Source: Echinococcus granulosus (Eukaryota; Platyhelminthes; Cestoda; Cyclophyllidea; Taeniidae). Taken from it: a stretch of 64,000 bases of DNA. The notes beneath the pieces are model-generated. The model had not been told where the DNA came from and ran no database searches. It saw nothing but the letters and a program-made list of their open reading frames with translations. Positions 49,201-59,858 of the stretch are shown here, piece by piece; the stretch's first letter is position 1; every line of letters starts with the position of its first letter. The DNA lies in NCBI RefSeq assembly GCF_000524195.1, contig NW_020170390.1, forward strand, positions 636,701 through 700,700, written 5' to 3'. Both the position numbers and the translations under genes were made by a program.

Positions 49201-52200
49201 TTACCAATAATCCCAAAATAGGTGCCGAAGAGATTACTTATAATGCGTATTCATTGCTGTCCGACATGTTTGCCGATTGTTTAATCCATGTACCGACAAG
49301 AACACAAGTATCATTACTGGAAACCGGGGTAAACATTGAAGATGTAGAGAGCATCCTAAGTTCGCATGCGGTGGAAGAACCAGAAAAGTCAAGTGGTGAA
49401 GAAAGTGGAGACTTGTCTGACGGGAGCATCCACAGCGCCACACAGTACTTGAAGAAACAGAAATCGCGGGAACATTACAAAAGACTTGAGATGAATATAA
49501 AGTTGGCAAAGGAAAACGCTAGGCGTGAAGCTGAGAAAGCGACAGCAAAAATGATTCAAGAACGCATGCTACGTTCGAGCGATCATTCATATCTAAACGA
49601 TTTTAGAGCCGCATCGGAAACGCAGTCGGAACCAGGAATCATGTTCATACACGAACCAGTGGAAGCGCAGATGATGCAACTGGTGTCTAGGTGTGAATGT
49701 CCAAAAAAGCCACCATGTTCACAACCACCATGTGAAGGGACATCGATTAGGATAATTGATACTGCCAACAATGAGTGTGGCCGAATTTGCTTAAACAAGG
49801 GAATTTCTTGGAGTGTTTTGATGCTACTGATAAGCGCAGTAGGGATCGACTTTTGGCACAAGGTGGCATTGGATGTGCTAACGGCAAAACAGCATCGAGA
49901 GAAGATGCGCAGGGGCAAGGGGGGAACGTGGAGGAAACTTGCAGATCTGGCAATGCTTCGTATGAAAAATTGAATGCCTAAAACGCTACTTGAAGCCTTG
50001 CGAATTCTCCGAGGTAGTTATTCAAACAAATGATTTTACACAGAATTCGATCGTTTCAGATGATAGAGGATGGAAAAAGTACACGATGGTAAAAAACGCA
50101 CATATAAGTCCACAGTTTCACAACCTATTGCAAAACCTTCCAGATATTATGATGAAGATACCTTTCCACGTACCAAAACCTAGTGGACTAACGGTTTCGA
50201 GTTAATCGTAGCTTGAAAATGTTGGTACAAATTTAAGCGATATTCTCATAACTGGAACGAAACTGTTGCCTTGGTTTATTGGGCATATGGACGAGTTTGC
50301 AGAAATTAGAATTAAAATTTTGTCGGTCAGTACTAGAGACAAATAGATTAACGGCAATATTTGGGGGACGTTTCAGTCCATCTAGTGACCACTATCGACG
50401 GCCTAATGAGTTTGCAATCTCGCTTTTACAAACTATTGCAGAATAGATTCACGCAAATTTATTAAAAATGTTTGCTGTTTCACAGGTAAAGACTATTCTG
50501 AGATCCGTAACACAAAACTGCAACGCCGATGCCAAAACTAGTTAGAATGTGTGAAATTGACGTTAGAAGTGAGGAAGCAGTGTGACAGAATGGAAGGCGG
50601 GAAAATGGCGATCAATAAACAATTTGCGCATGTGCCAAAGGCAGGAATACACACGTGGTTATTACTTCAACAAAGGCTTAGGACGAAACGACACGGTATG
50701 CCAAGCGAGGGCTGTGACGCTGCTGTAGAAGTCCCCAAATACAAGAGTTCCCTGATTGCGTATTTCACAAACGGAATATTGCCACACACCAAAGCACCAA
50801 GAAGTCTTAGCTACGACAACCTCTTTTATGTTTCGGTCAATTGCACAACTCCCGTTGTCTTAATTGAACTCCTCAAGTACATAAACGCCAGGGTGCCACC
50901 AATCACCAATCTTCAAATGGGAATGAACAAAAAATCCCTGAACATGGCAGAAGACCTTCTTTCCTGTCTGCTTCAAACTGACGGAGACGAAGACCACATT
51001 AGATACCTAATCACCTCCCTTCCTGTCGGTGTAATTGTTCAAATGATTCAAATTCTAATGCTGCGCTTTGAGAAGCCAGCATTTTTTGCCTCTGCTGAGT
51101 TATGTGATTACATTGAAAAGAAAATATTCATGATAAGTCCACGGCATGGGATGTGTAAGGGAGAGTCCTGCCGTTGGAGTACAGGGCGAAAGCTCGTGGC
51201 CAAGTGCATGGCCACGATGAGTAATCACCAGCAGGCTGCATCAATGACGGTGATAAAGATTTGCCAGCGATGGAGCCAGGAACACGTGGCATACAAGCTG
51301 AGAGAAAGTTCCACTAGCGACGCCACCCAAGAGTACACGGAGGCGGTGTGCTTGCTGAGCTCCCTCTTCGCCAACAGCCTCATCGGTGTGCCGAAATACC
51401 ATGCGGTGATGAGACATATCGCGGATGACTACAAAGCTTTGGCCAACTTAAAAATGATTATGTTCATATTTTTGGTGTGCATGGTGACACATGATGAGTG
51501 GCACTTGCACGAACAGAGGGTGATGCAACTGGAAGTAGGTGAGAATAATGGGTACGACGATGAGGATGAAAAGAAGAGTACGCAATCGACCGGTTATGAA
51601 TTAAAGGGTACCGAAGAAATTAGCACCGGTAGCTACCTTTCGCCAAAAACAACGACAGAGGACTCCAATGCTTTACACGCAAGGGGAATTTCAAGCTTCC
51701 ATTACATATAATAAATTGGAGGAAACGATAGCTTTTATACAAAGACGCATTACAGAAACTGAGGTTCAGCTTGAAAATAGTGGGCACACAATAAACGCCA
51801 AATGGAATAATTTTTTTTAAACTAGGTAGGGAGGTTAGAATTTAATTAACAAGTGTTACTAAGAAGTGAAATAGTAAATATAATAGGGCTGACGCACCAG
51901 AAATACGTATAAACAGACTCCCACGAAAGAAAATATATTTACCGACATAGAATTCGGGAATGTGCAGATGGCGCCGTCGAAGCATCATTTCACGACGCTC
52001 CAGACGTTCGCGAAGACGATCGCGGTAACGAGGGTCAAGATTGTGCGGGAGCAGTTCCTGATAAAGAAGTCTGAAAGAAATGTGCAATCGGTTTTAGGCT
52101 CAAATCCTCGCATTGTTAATTGCAAAACTCTAACGAAACAGGGAGGGATGTAAAAGAACAGGCCAAAATACGAAGTTACAAAGGTGTCCGATAAAAGTCA

Positions 52201-53708
52201 ACTCCAGTAAACGAGGTAACTGCTCAGTAATTTCCGTACCGAAGATGTCGAGGGGCCTCCCTGGTTGGAGAAAATTCTGCCATTTTTCTATTTGGATCGA
52301 CGCAATCGGTATCTCTATAGCTCTCCAACTCCTTCTCCGTCACTATAGGGAAGTACTTTTTGCGGAATTCTGGAGGCATAACTCGATGGCGGCTAAAACG
52401 TTTTGGGAGGGCTAAGGAACCCCGGTGAAGTACATTTAATGCAATTACCTAAGCATCCTTTTGAAATGACTTGGATAAATGGTGAAGTTTGAGCGCACAT
52501 GACGAAATACCTAAAGAGGAAATCACCAAAACATCCTATTAAATTTCACATAGACCTCAGTAAAACGACTTGCTTTGCTTAAGATAGACATTAGACTACC
52601 GGATTCAGAAAAGATGAATTCAAAAAAACTTGCTTTGAATATGGTTACTACTACTTGAAGCTACTTAAGTCGAAGCGGTTAGAATGACTTCATTACCAGA
52701 TCCCGAAAAAAGGATATAAATGGGTCAATCGAGGGGCTCAATGACCACACTCTTACATGTATATTGGCTGCCACAGTAACAAAATAAGAACAAGTATAGG
52801 CTGCATATAAACGAGAAGCACAAAAATGAGGAGTTATGGGTACTGTACACACTACTAAGTTGTGAAGATACTACAAATTTTCCAACTCCATACAATTTGT
52901 TTTGAGATTTTGGACTAAGTACACGATAGGCCAGAATTTCTGCACTTTGTTAGCCAATCAGCGAAAAACAGGTAGTGGCATCATCTACATACGTATTTTC
53001 AGGAAAAAGATAATGAAGTGAAAGAAGGGCAGTCTTTCCCTTCTCCTCAGTTAAAGCAGAATTTAAGCAGCAGGTTCAGTATTATAGCTAAATATTATCT
53101 TAGAAGTTACGTTTGGGGTAAAATCTGCAAAAATGATTAAAACGCTCAACCGATCTATAATCCCTTCATGCATACAAACTACAAGCCGAAAAATTTTAAA
53201 GATCAGTTTCTGGCTGGTCAGGGTAAATACACACATTATTACACTATTCACTCGCAGAACCACCTGGCTGTGGCACACTAAGTCTTCCCTGAAGTCTTAA
53301 GAGGTCACAGTAGTATGGCGGAAACGAAATTGCTAAAATGTGGGGAGACCACTGACCTAAAACGAAGGCCGTACTGTAGAATGGAAGTAAAATCTGCGGG
53401 GGCCTAAGTCCCTGCGTAGTAAACTTGGCAAAGCATTACATAGGAGTGTTCACCTTTTCATCGGCTAAAACTCGGTAATGAAGTTATACAACCGACATCA
53501 GGAGGACTGCAATCGGATTTGCGACCTCCTTCCTGCAACTTTGAGAACTGGGCTGACGCCTTAATTCGGACCTTCCACAACAAAGGTATAAGTTGAATCC
53601 AGCTACCACTGTAGCATAAGTAAACAGAACTAGTGGGCTATTACCGGAGGCAACATGAACAAAACGCCATATCCGGTCGGAAGTGAAGTAGTCCCCACCG
53701 ACCAGCAT
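46296..53708 (-). CDS. MRPL19: Mitochondrial ribosomal protein L19 (bL19m)
   Basis: Seven exons in phase give 329 residues: 53708-53645 (putative first exon), 52411-52240, 52070-51943, 47922-47788, 47708-47521, 47318-47158 and 46437-46296. The core follows vertebrate MRPL19 closely: RRRHLHIPEFYVGSVLATT, NRFVGICIERNNEGLWSNF, TLRNVID, VNFELYNPTLLSIEVLLLEK, RLDRNLLYLRDA and LLPRPWHFQWH. The family is the bacterial L19 homologue of the mitochondrial large subunit, located at the inter-subunit bridge. The last exon encodes SRITPAEENTVMGEVGRHH and a serine-rich end. It is too short to stand out alone but joins in exact phase. The first exon (MLVGGDYFTSDRIWRFVHVA) fits a basic, hydrophobic import signal but rests only on phase and a good donor. 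The fourth intron (51942-47923) is 4.0 kb and hosts two genes on the other strand. Confidence 0.88.
48564..49973 (+). CDS. Intronless RhoGAP-fold-like protein A, nested in the mrpL19 intron
   Basis: A single open frame of 469 residues. The region from about residue 65 to 250 is helical and paralogous to the next gene: MVVQILLDILETRIPPVHNL, YSTGTLLQVLRCYLLNNYPS and AYSLLSDMFADCLIHVP. The order resembles a RhoGAP domain: an N-terminal helix, an R-containing loop (NLRAGL in the position of I-F-R-x-S-G), a T-x-x-L-L-x-x-Y-L helix pair like the family's LLKxYLRELPEPL, and a final helix ending in a P. The similarity is remote, so activity on Rho GTPases is speculative. After it come an acidic serine-rich linker, a charged coiled-coil stretch (about 310-350), a cysteine-rich patch (CECPKKPPCSQPPCEG) and a hydrophobic segment (ISWSVLMLLISAVGI) that could be a membrane anchor. 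It is transcribed opposite to its host gene. Confidence 0.6.
   Translation: MTFENEPMRCLREHSVDSRASNNESRAGSRSSATAVYTFSDTEVGGEQMGQCAFDPSTSCAHKVCQMIPMVVQILLDILETRIPPVHNLRAGLKDKTTAEITAITENIRRNSAVGLAFAKQSLKDYSTGTLLQVLRCYLLNNYPSLFEPTHQLCKLSVIFLHIPYIPSDDKRYSAIGEVVKVCEKMTTRRVMLLSLIMRRLHLWVENQIAFEVTNNPKIGAEEITYNAYSLLSDMFADCLIHVPTRTQVSLLETGVNIEDVESILSSHAVEEPEKSSGEESGDLSDGSIHSATQYLKKQKSREHYKRLEMNIKLAKENARREAEKATAKMIQERMLRSSDHSYLNDFRAASETQSEPGIMFIHEPVEAQMMQLVSRCECPKKPPCSQPPCEGTSIRIIDTANNECGRICLNKGISWSVLMLLISAVGIDFWHKVALDVLTAKQHREKMRRGKGGTWRKLADLAMLRMKN
49974..50589 (+). other. Spacer between the nested paralogues
   Basis: Contains a 71-codon open frame (49990-50205) with no start-to-end resemblance to either neighbour. 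It may be the 3' UTR of gene A or a remnant. No promoter element was recognised for gene B. Confidence 0.35.
50590..51711 (+). CDS. Intronless RhoGAP-fold-like protein B, nested paralogue
   Basis: A single open frame of 373 residues from the ATG at 50590 (the frame stays open upstream to a GTG at 50551). It aligns with gene A over the core: TPVVLIELLKYINARVPPIT, SLPVGVIVQMIQILMLRFEK and AVCLLSSLFANSLIGVPKYH. The loop equivalent to the RhoGAP arginine finger reads NLQMGM, so the arginine of gene A (NLRAGL) is replaced. A hydrophobic segment (LKMIMFIFLVCMV) lies near residue 290, matching the position of a similar segment in gene A, and an acidic serine/threonine tail follows. Tandem duplication is the simplest origin. 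Catalysis is unlikely; a scaffold or binding role is an inference only. Confidence 0.55.
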   Translation: MEGGKMAINKQFAHVPKAGIHTWLLLQQRLRTKRHGMPSEGCDAAVEVPKYKSSLIAYFTNGILPHTKAPRSLSYDNLFYVSVNCTTPVVLIELLKYINARVPPITNLQMGMNKKSLNMAEDLLSCLLQTDGDEDHIRYLITSLPVGVIVQMIQILMLRFEKPAFFASAELCDYIEKKIFMISPRHGMCKGESCRWSTGRKLVAKCMATMSNHQQAASMTVIKICQRWSQEHVAYKLRESSTSDATQEYTEAVCLLSSLFANSLIGVPKYHAVMRHIADDYKALANLKMIMFIFLVCMVTHDEWHLHEQRVMQLEVGENNGYDDEDEKKSTQSTGYELKGTEEISTGSYLSPKTTTEDSNALHARGISSFHYI

Positions 53709-56700
53709 GCACCAAGCACAGATACTGCCAACCCTCAGCAACTACTTTTCATACCAACCCATAGCAATGTCATGCTACGCCAAGGCAAGCAGGTCTCGGG
53801 CGCATTAAACCAACTGCTGCCGTGTGATTCAGACCAGAAGGAAGCCTTGCCGGCCGCCTCCCCCACCCCTTAGGTATGGATCCAGAGGCAAATCTTGACA
53901 CTACCCCAGACTCGTAGGACTTTGTTTGAAATGAACCGCCTTGTCGAATGAGACCATCACTTGACGCTACAATCACAATCACCGTAGCGGTTACGCGCCC
54001 ACTTCTCCCTATTGCTTGAATATTTTACGAGTTACTCAACACCCGAGTGCGTAATTTTCTACTAATCAAAGCCTTCTTCTTGGTCAGGCCAAATCAAAAA
54101 GAACTCAAGCGACATCTACCAGACTGTAATCACCTAGTGGTACATTTGGCATGTCGAACGTCGAACGTATCACCCAACACCGATAAAAGCGCTTGCGAAT
54201 CGCCTATGCTGCGAACCAGTCCCATCGTGTTCTTAATCTCGTATTCCTTACAAAACTCCTCGTTTTTAGAACTTTTTAGAACCAGAATAAGCCATAAACA
54301 ATACAACTAGAGTAATATGCACAAACTTCTGACTGTACAGTAAATATAAGATAATAAAGAGACCATCGCACAATATAATGGTGATTGTCTGGTTACTTTA
54401 GACCGGTGCTCTGTAAACTAAGAGTTTTGATTCAGCCAGACCATAATGAAACTCGGAGATCTGGCTTCAACACCACCAGGAGGGATGAGGAGCTTCGTGA
54501 GGTGATCCATACATCGTATTAGACCAGACAAGGGTTCAGAAAAATTACTGAGGTGGTTTGAAGGGAGTACTTCAACAGCACCCCGGAACGCTTCTGCTGC
54601 ATAGCAGTAGGCTGTAAAGATGCGCTCCCAAAATCAACTGTGCATTAGCTCATCAGACACCTCAAAAAGTTAAGCAAATCTCTGCTACTATGTTCCTACC
54701 GAACGCTGCCCAATCAATATGCCTATGGAAGGAGCAGACGGTGGTGATAACTGAATTTGAGTATACCGATTTCAGTAATAAGCGATCCCTCAAGGATGGA
54801 TAAAACGAATGTGAGTCGTACAGCAGCAACCAAATCAATGCCTCTCACAAGAAGCTCGGCGGGGCGCATTATCGGGACTGGTTTAGGATTGTTCAGAAGT
54901 GGTACGCAGCTTGAAAGTACTGCTAAAAGATAAGCACCGTTATGGCAAAAAAAACCTACACAGATCGAATCTTAGGATTAGTCGTGATAAACGTTATTGA
55001 CGAGACTGTACACAAGCCATGCGAACTACTCAAGGTGTGCTTGAAAATGCGACCGATTGTCGAGTCATATAGTGGAGTTCACAGCTACAAACGAGGACAT
55101 TGTGAACATCAGGAGACAGGCAAAATCCAAACCCTCCAGATCAGCAAAACCAACGCGTCCGGCTTTCTCAACTAGAAGGAGGGCATGCAGACAAATCGAG
55201 TGCAATCACAAATCTAGAGCCTGAAAGGGAAATAAACCCAAGGACACATAATCGAACATGTTCAGTGATATCAAAAGCGATATCGTAACTTCATCACACT
55301 TTACAAACACAGGCTGACGAATTCAGTTAGGAAGAGGAAAGGGCCTTTTGCGGCTAACCAGGTGTTTTTCTAATTTTAACAAGTATATCAACACCGACAA
55401 CGTGAAACAGATGAGACTATCCGCATTTAGCGCGGAGATAACCACCAATACAGGAGATATGACCTCCTCAATAATGTTGCCGATAGCCCCCATCGGGACC
55501 TATGTAAAAGGAAGCAGCAATTAGAGGTTACATGTTGCCCTGCTTTGATTACCCATCTTTATTACCATCTTGGTTTAGTTTATTTGAATATAATCCAGTC
55601 TATCTCACAAAATTGATAAAGCTTAGAAGTATGGCAGTGATCCTAATCCAATTAATTCGATGGGCCGAATTTCACAGAGGTCAAAAGGGATTTCAACAAA
55701 TAACATGGAGCAAGTCAACAACAAAGTTTATTCGAAAAGCAATTTTAGCCCATGAGAAGAGAGGATACTAAGCTTTGAAAAAAATCGCGCGTCAATACAT
55801 TCAGAAATTGATTGAGGAACGCCAAAGCCCACGACTCATAAAGCGTTGCACTATTAAGCCAAATGAGATTCCACGTACATGAGTTATTTCATGTCTATAT
55901 GCATTATTTGCATGATATCAATTTAAAGGACCCCAATCACTATACTATGCATTCGATTTTGAAAGTAGCGACAACGGAACGAAGTGATATAGCGCATTTA
56001 ATGCTGAAATCATTACGTAAAATAAGCCAGTTTGGCATAATTAGCAGCCACACTTTGACCGTTGTGACAGGGCGATTCCACTACCATTAAATCAGACTTC
56101 CGTCAGAAAGCGTATGTACAGTGCTGCAAAAATAACGCTTTAAGATAAAGCTCCACCATTTACGACAAAAATACGTGATTAAATGGAACCGCAACAGGCA
56201 TCATCCCCTGAGTGGAAGCCATACTGAGATCATTCTCATTAAAAAAATGGGAGGACAGGGTATTTAAAAGCAAGAATTTCAAGGCTCAATTCGTGTCAGA
56301 CACGGATAACCGATTGTCCACCGCTTGAACGACAGGATTTTCGCCTTACTCTTCTATGTCACAAGCTTAATTATGTGGCCTGGTGCGTCAGAGATAGAAA
56401 TCATCTTACGGTTTGATCAAGATTTATTACTTGCCTTACATGTTACCTGTAAATGGGTGGAAAACATAACTTCAGCTCGACTCAATGCTATCCATGGTGG
56501 CAATTGAAAATGTTTGAAAAGAGAAATCCAGATATTGACGTAAAAAAACACGTTGCTGCGCAGGCAAACATGCCATAATAGGGAAGAGAAATGGGCTTTG
56601 ACTTAAATGAGATGTGTAAGAGAATAATAGGAAATGAACCGTATAGAATGCCGATGCTGAGACACATTATTGCGTCAGGCGGCGCCCGACAAAATCTCGT

Positions 56701-57590
56701 TAAACACAAGTATTTCCCGCGAATAAGGCGAAATCCCGATTTTGACAGTATCATGAAAGTTGTAAATAAAACAACAACTGCATAGACGGCTAACAACATT
56801 CTAACACCAAGAGCAAAGTCCAAACCTGCGCAAACAAACGCTCACAGACTAATGCCATCGTGGAGTCAAATTTACGCCAGGGCCTAATTGGTTCAAACAG
56901 GAAAAAGGACTGATTTGACTGTTTGCAATAAAAAAATCAATTTGCTGGTTTCGCCAATTTATTTAAACAGCTACAAATTATTTACTCTAGTTACTTTGGT
57001 ACGCAAACACGCGAATCACCAGATTTAACCCTTCTGTCTGCAAGCTGTTAAATTATCAAAGATTTACCAAAACACTTATATGTTGCAACTTATTTCCAGC
57101 AGATTACATGCCCGAGTCTTCTTTGGGCTCGTGACAAGCCATGCCACAATAAAATAAGTGTGGTTCCTGGAGCTCCTCGTAGCCAATCTTCTGCTTCGCC
57201 CACCGCAAAGTGGTCCGTGCTCTAAAAGCCACCTACCGACCAGGGAGGATAGTCAATAAATTAATACTGAAGCGCTAAAGCGTTGGATTTTAGGACCGGT
57301 GATACTTTGCATTGATATCATTCTATACTTGAAACTCACTGCGAGACTTTACAGCGCTTTTACCTATCAAGGCTGAGTGATGTTTCTCATCAAGTGCAAT
57401 ACATATTTAGATTTTATATCTCTTTCCTGCATTACTTTCAATTTGGTGCTACTTAGAGATCTATCTTAGTTTTATTAAGCTAATGAAAGGTGGAGAAGTG
57501 ACTCTTTCACTTAATTTAGATACCTTCACTTCAGCACTAGGGAAAGTTTCACAATGAACATTTTCAGAAATTCAGAGTAAGGTGTTACTT
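53709..57590. other. Region of decayed or unrecognised coding patches
   Basis: Several short coding-like stretches on the plus strand are broken by stops: about 54440-54760, 54942-55175, 55400-55523 (containing TNTGDMTSSIMLPIAPIG), 55863-56090. One interval, 56488-56823, is open on both strands. No family was recognised and no chain of exons could be phased, which fits old mobile-element or pseudogene debris. No terminal repeats were found. Confidence 0.35.
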
Positions 57591-58827
57591 TTATGTGCTT
57601 GTAGAGTACAAGATTATGCTTGATTTCCTGGAGTGGAGGTAGCTCTGATAATCCTCCTCGTGCGATTTCTTCTTAGGCTCTGCGGTTAGTATTAGATACT
57701 TCTTTTTGGGAGTTTTGATGCTTGGTAGTTGGCCAGAGAAATTAGGATCGCTAACACTTTGGATTGGAGTCGTTAGTGTAGCGTCCCGAGACTCCCTGAA
57801 GACGAAAGAAGACAAAATACTCGGGCAGAATATATATTTAGCACGGAGAAGGTGTCTGGGCTATTGGAATGGCCCAAAAGGCCAGCCCACCCAGCGAGGT
57901 ACAAGGGGGCTAATTCAAAGTACAAAAGTGGCGCCTCACCAGAACCGAGGGATAAACCACTATTGTATTACATTAGCATTCTTAATAGTATGGCACTCCC
58001 GGTCCTCCCTAATGTAGTGGTAAGCCATACCACTACGGAAAGAGGTTCTTACTTACGCATAAAAGGGTTGCGAGACCATTTCCATAGCCAGAAGTCCATC
58101 CCGCCAAGAAGAAGTACAGATTGTGGAGTCTGTAGGTCCCACAAAGGTAAAGTTAACAGTTTAATGAGTAAGAATTGACAAAAGGATATAAAAGATATTA
58201 GGGTATTCCGAAATCAAACCAACTTTCCGTTTATTTACAATACGAGATGAATACTGGAATGGAGCATAACTTGTGCATACAATGACCAGTTGAGCTAATA
58301 GGGCTATCTACACTAAAAACCGGGTAGCTACAGAATGCTTCTTTCAAGATATTTTAAGGTGAAGTAATCACCTCTTCATTTTTATCCTCCATCAACAATG
58401 GGATTTGAATTGGCTCTACTTTCGACTTTTACAAAACGCTTTGCCTCTGTAAACAAGAACCTAGTCCTGACTGCCTCCTTTTCAGCCTCACTCTTATATT
58501 CCAACTGTCAATTCCAGTTTGCACACGATTATGTAATTGTTCGATACCAAGAAAGGATGATAAACACCACTTGGCAAAGGGGGTACCCTTTGCTGTATGA
58601 GATGCGAGGTCTTGCATATTAAATGGGGCTTTCTTCCGGCTCGTCAACTAGCTCTGGCTGTCTTCCAAGAAGAAGCTTACCTTTCACACCTTCGAGATAT
58701 GTTTTACCGGGTAGATAGATCTCAGCCGCAATCGCTCTTCGGCCTCCAAGACGAGATCCACACTGGACAATTTCTTCTGTAGTCCACCGCATGTTTGCAC
58801 ACACAGAGCAGGAAAAGGGATGCATGC
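57591..58827 (-). CDS. Four-exon candidate gene, 3' part, unrecognised
   Basis: Exons 58827-58681, 58592-58548, 58129-58057 and 57795-57591 join in exact phase (donors AAAG|GTAAGC, CTTG|GTATCG, ATGC|GTAAGT). They encode about 156 residues to a stop at 57591. The first exon begins with a paired-cysteine segment (HPFSCSVCANMRWTTEEIV) and continues GSRLGGRRAIAAEIYLPGKT. The second and third read KGTPFAKWCLSSFL and RDGLLAMEMVSQPFYAESRD. The last is polar and lysine/serine-rich, typical of a disordered tail. The first exon starts out of phase 0, so coding sequence must continue to the right, where I could not follow it. I do not recognise the protein. Confidence 0.35.
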
Positions 58828-59858
58828 CTTAGAAGTGTGAGCCATATAAGCCAACCAGTAGGCAAAAATCCAAAAATGAAGCGGATGGACTGATAAATTT
58901 TGAGCCCTACTGTCATCCATTCATGCACACGCGTAAAATCCATTTGCTGAGCTTACAACACAACATCCTCAGTTGATGTAGGCGTAAATGAGTTATTACA
59001 TCATCCACTGTGAAGCCAACTGAAAGCTGTTCTTAATATGTTTGCTTCGGATTGAGGCGTGACCAAAGACAAGTAGTTGCTCATTTTTGACACTAGAAAG
59101 TCAATCCTTTAATAATTTAACACCAAAACCAAATTGTTTAAAAGATTTGATATCAGGCAATGCAAACTGTCACCACGCCTACCTCAAGCACCATAAAACC
59201 AGCTTGGCTAGAAACTTACTCGCCTTTTTAAACAAACCAAACCCCAATTAGTAGAGCTGACAAGGTCTGATCGCATCAGGTTTAAATGGTATTTTATGTA
59301 AAAGGATTCACGAAAAGAGGCGAACGGCAATGAAGCCATTTGAGAGAACGGTATCAGCGGACTGCCCCATTCCCATGATTTATAGTCCATTCATGCAAAC
59401 AATAGCACGCATTTTACAAGCACGTACAAAGTACCCTTCAGTGGGCCTTACTGGAAACTTCGTAAACTTTGTCGTCACCCGATAATATTTACTGCCATTC
59501 AAGTTAGATTACCAACGAATAGACTGTATGATGTACTGCTAGAGAAAAGAGTGGTTTTGGTAAGGAAATAAATTTCACTCAAAAATTCTTGCATTCGTAA
59601 ATGCGCTCTTTCTATTAAATGTAATTCTAAAACAAAGATATTAACATCTTTTTAAAAGCTTCGATGACCTCGACTTTTCATGCAGATTTGGCATTTAAAG
59701 CAAGAATCCCAAAGTGAAATCGAACTGAGCCGTCCCAAAAATCCACTCTACCGACTGGCCACACAAAACATGACAATTGTGGCCGCATTAGCTCTTCAAT
59801 TACATCCTTAGGTTACTCTGTGACCTATCGATTCTTCTCCACGTGGTTGGAAGCGTGG
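58828..59858. other. Intergenic / unresolved
   Basis: May contain upstream exons of the minus-strand candidate and the promoter of the pseudo-kinesin. An open patch at 59686-59811 (plus) with a good acceptor before it (ATGCAG) could be a 5' exon of the pseudo-kinesin, but it does not run into that frame. Confidence 0.35.

Noticed and set aside
57796..57960. A 20-nt microexon (57959-57940) between the third and fourth exons of the minus-strand candidate
   Set aside because: Including it shifts the last exon to a frame that stops after a few codons. Direct joining keeps 68 codons open.
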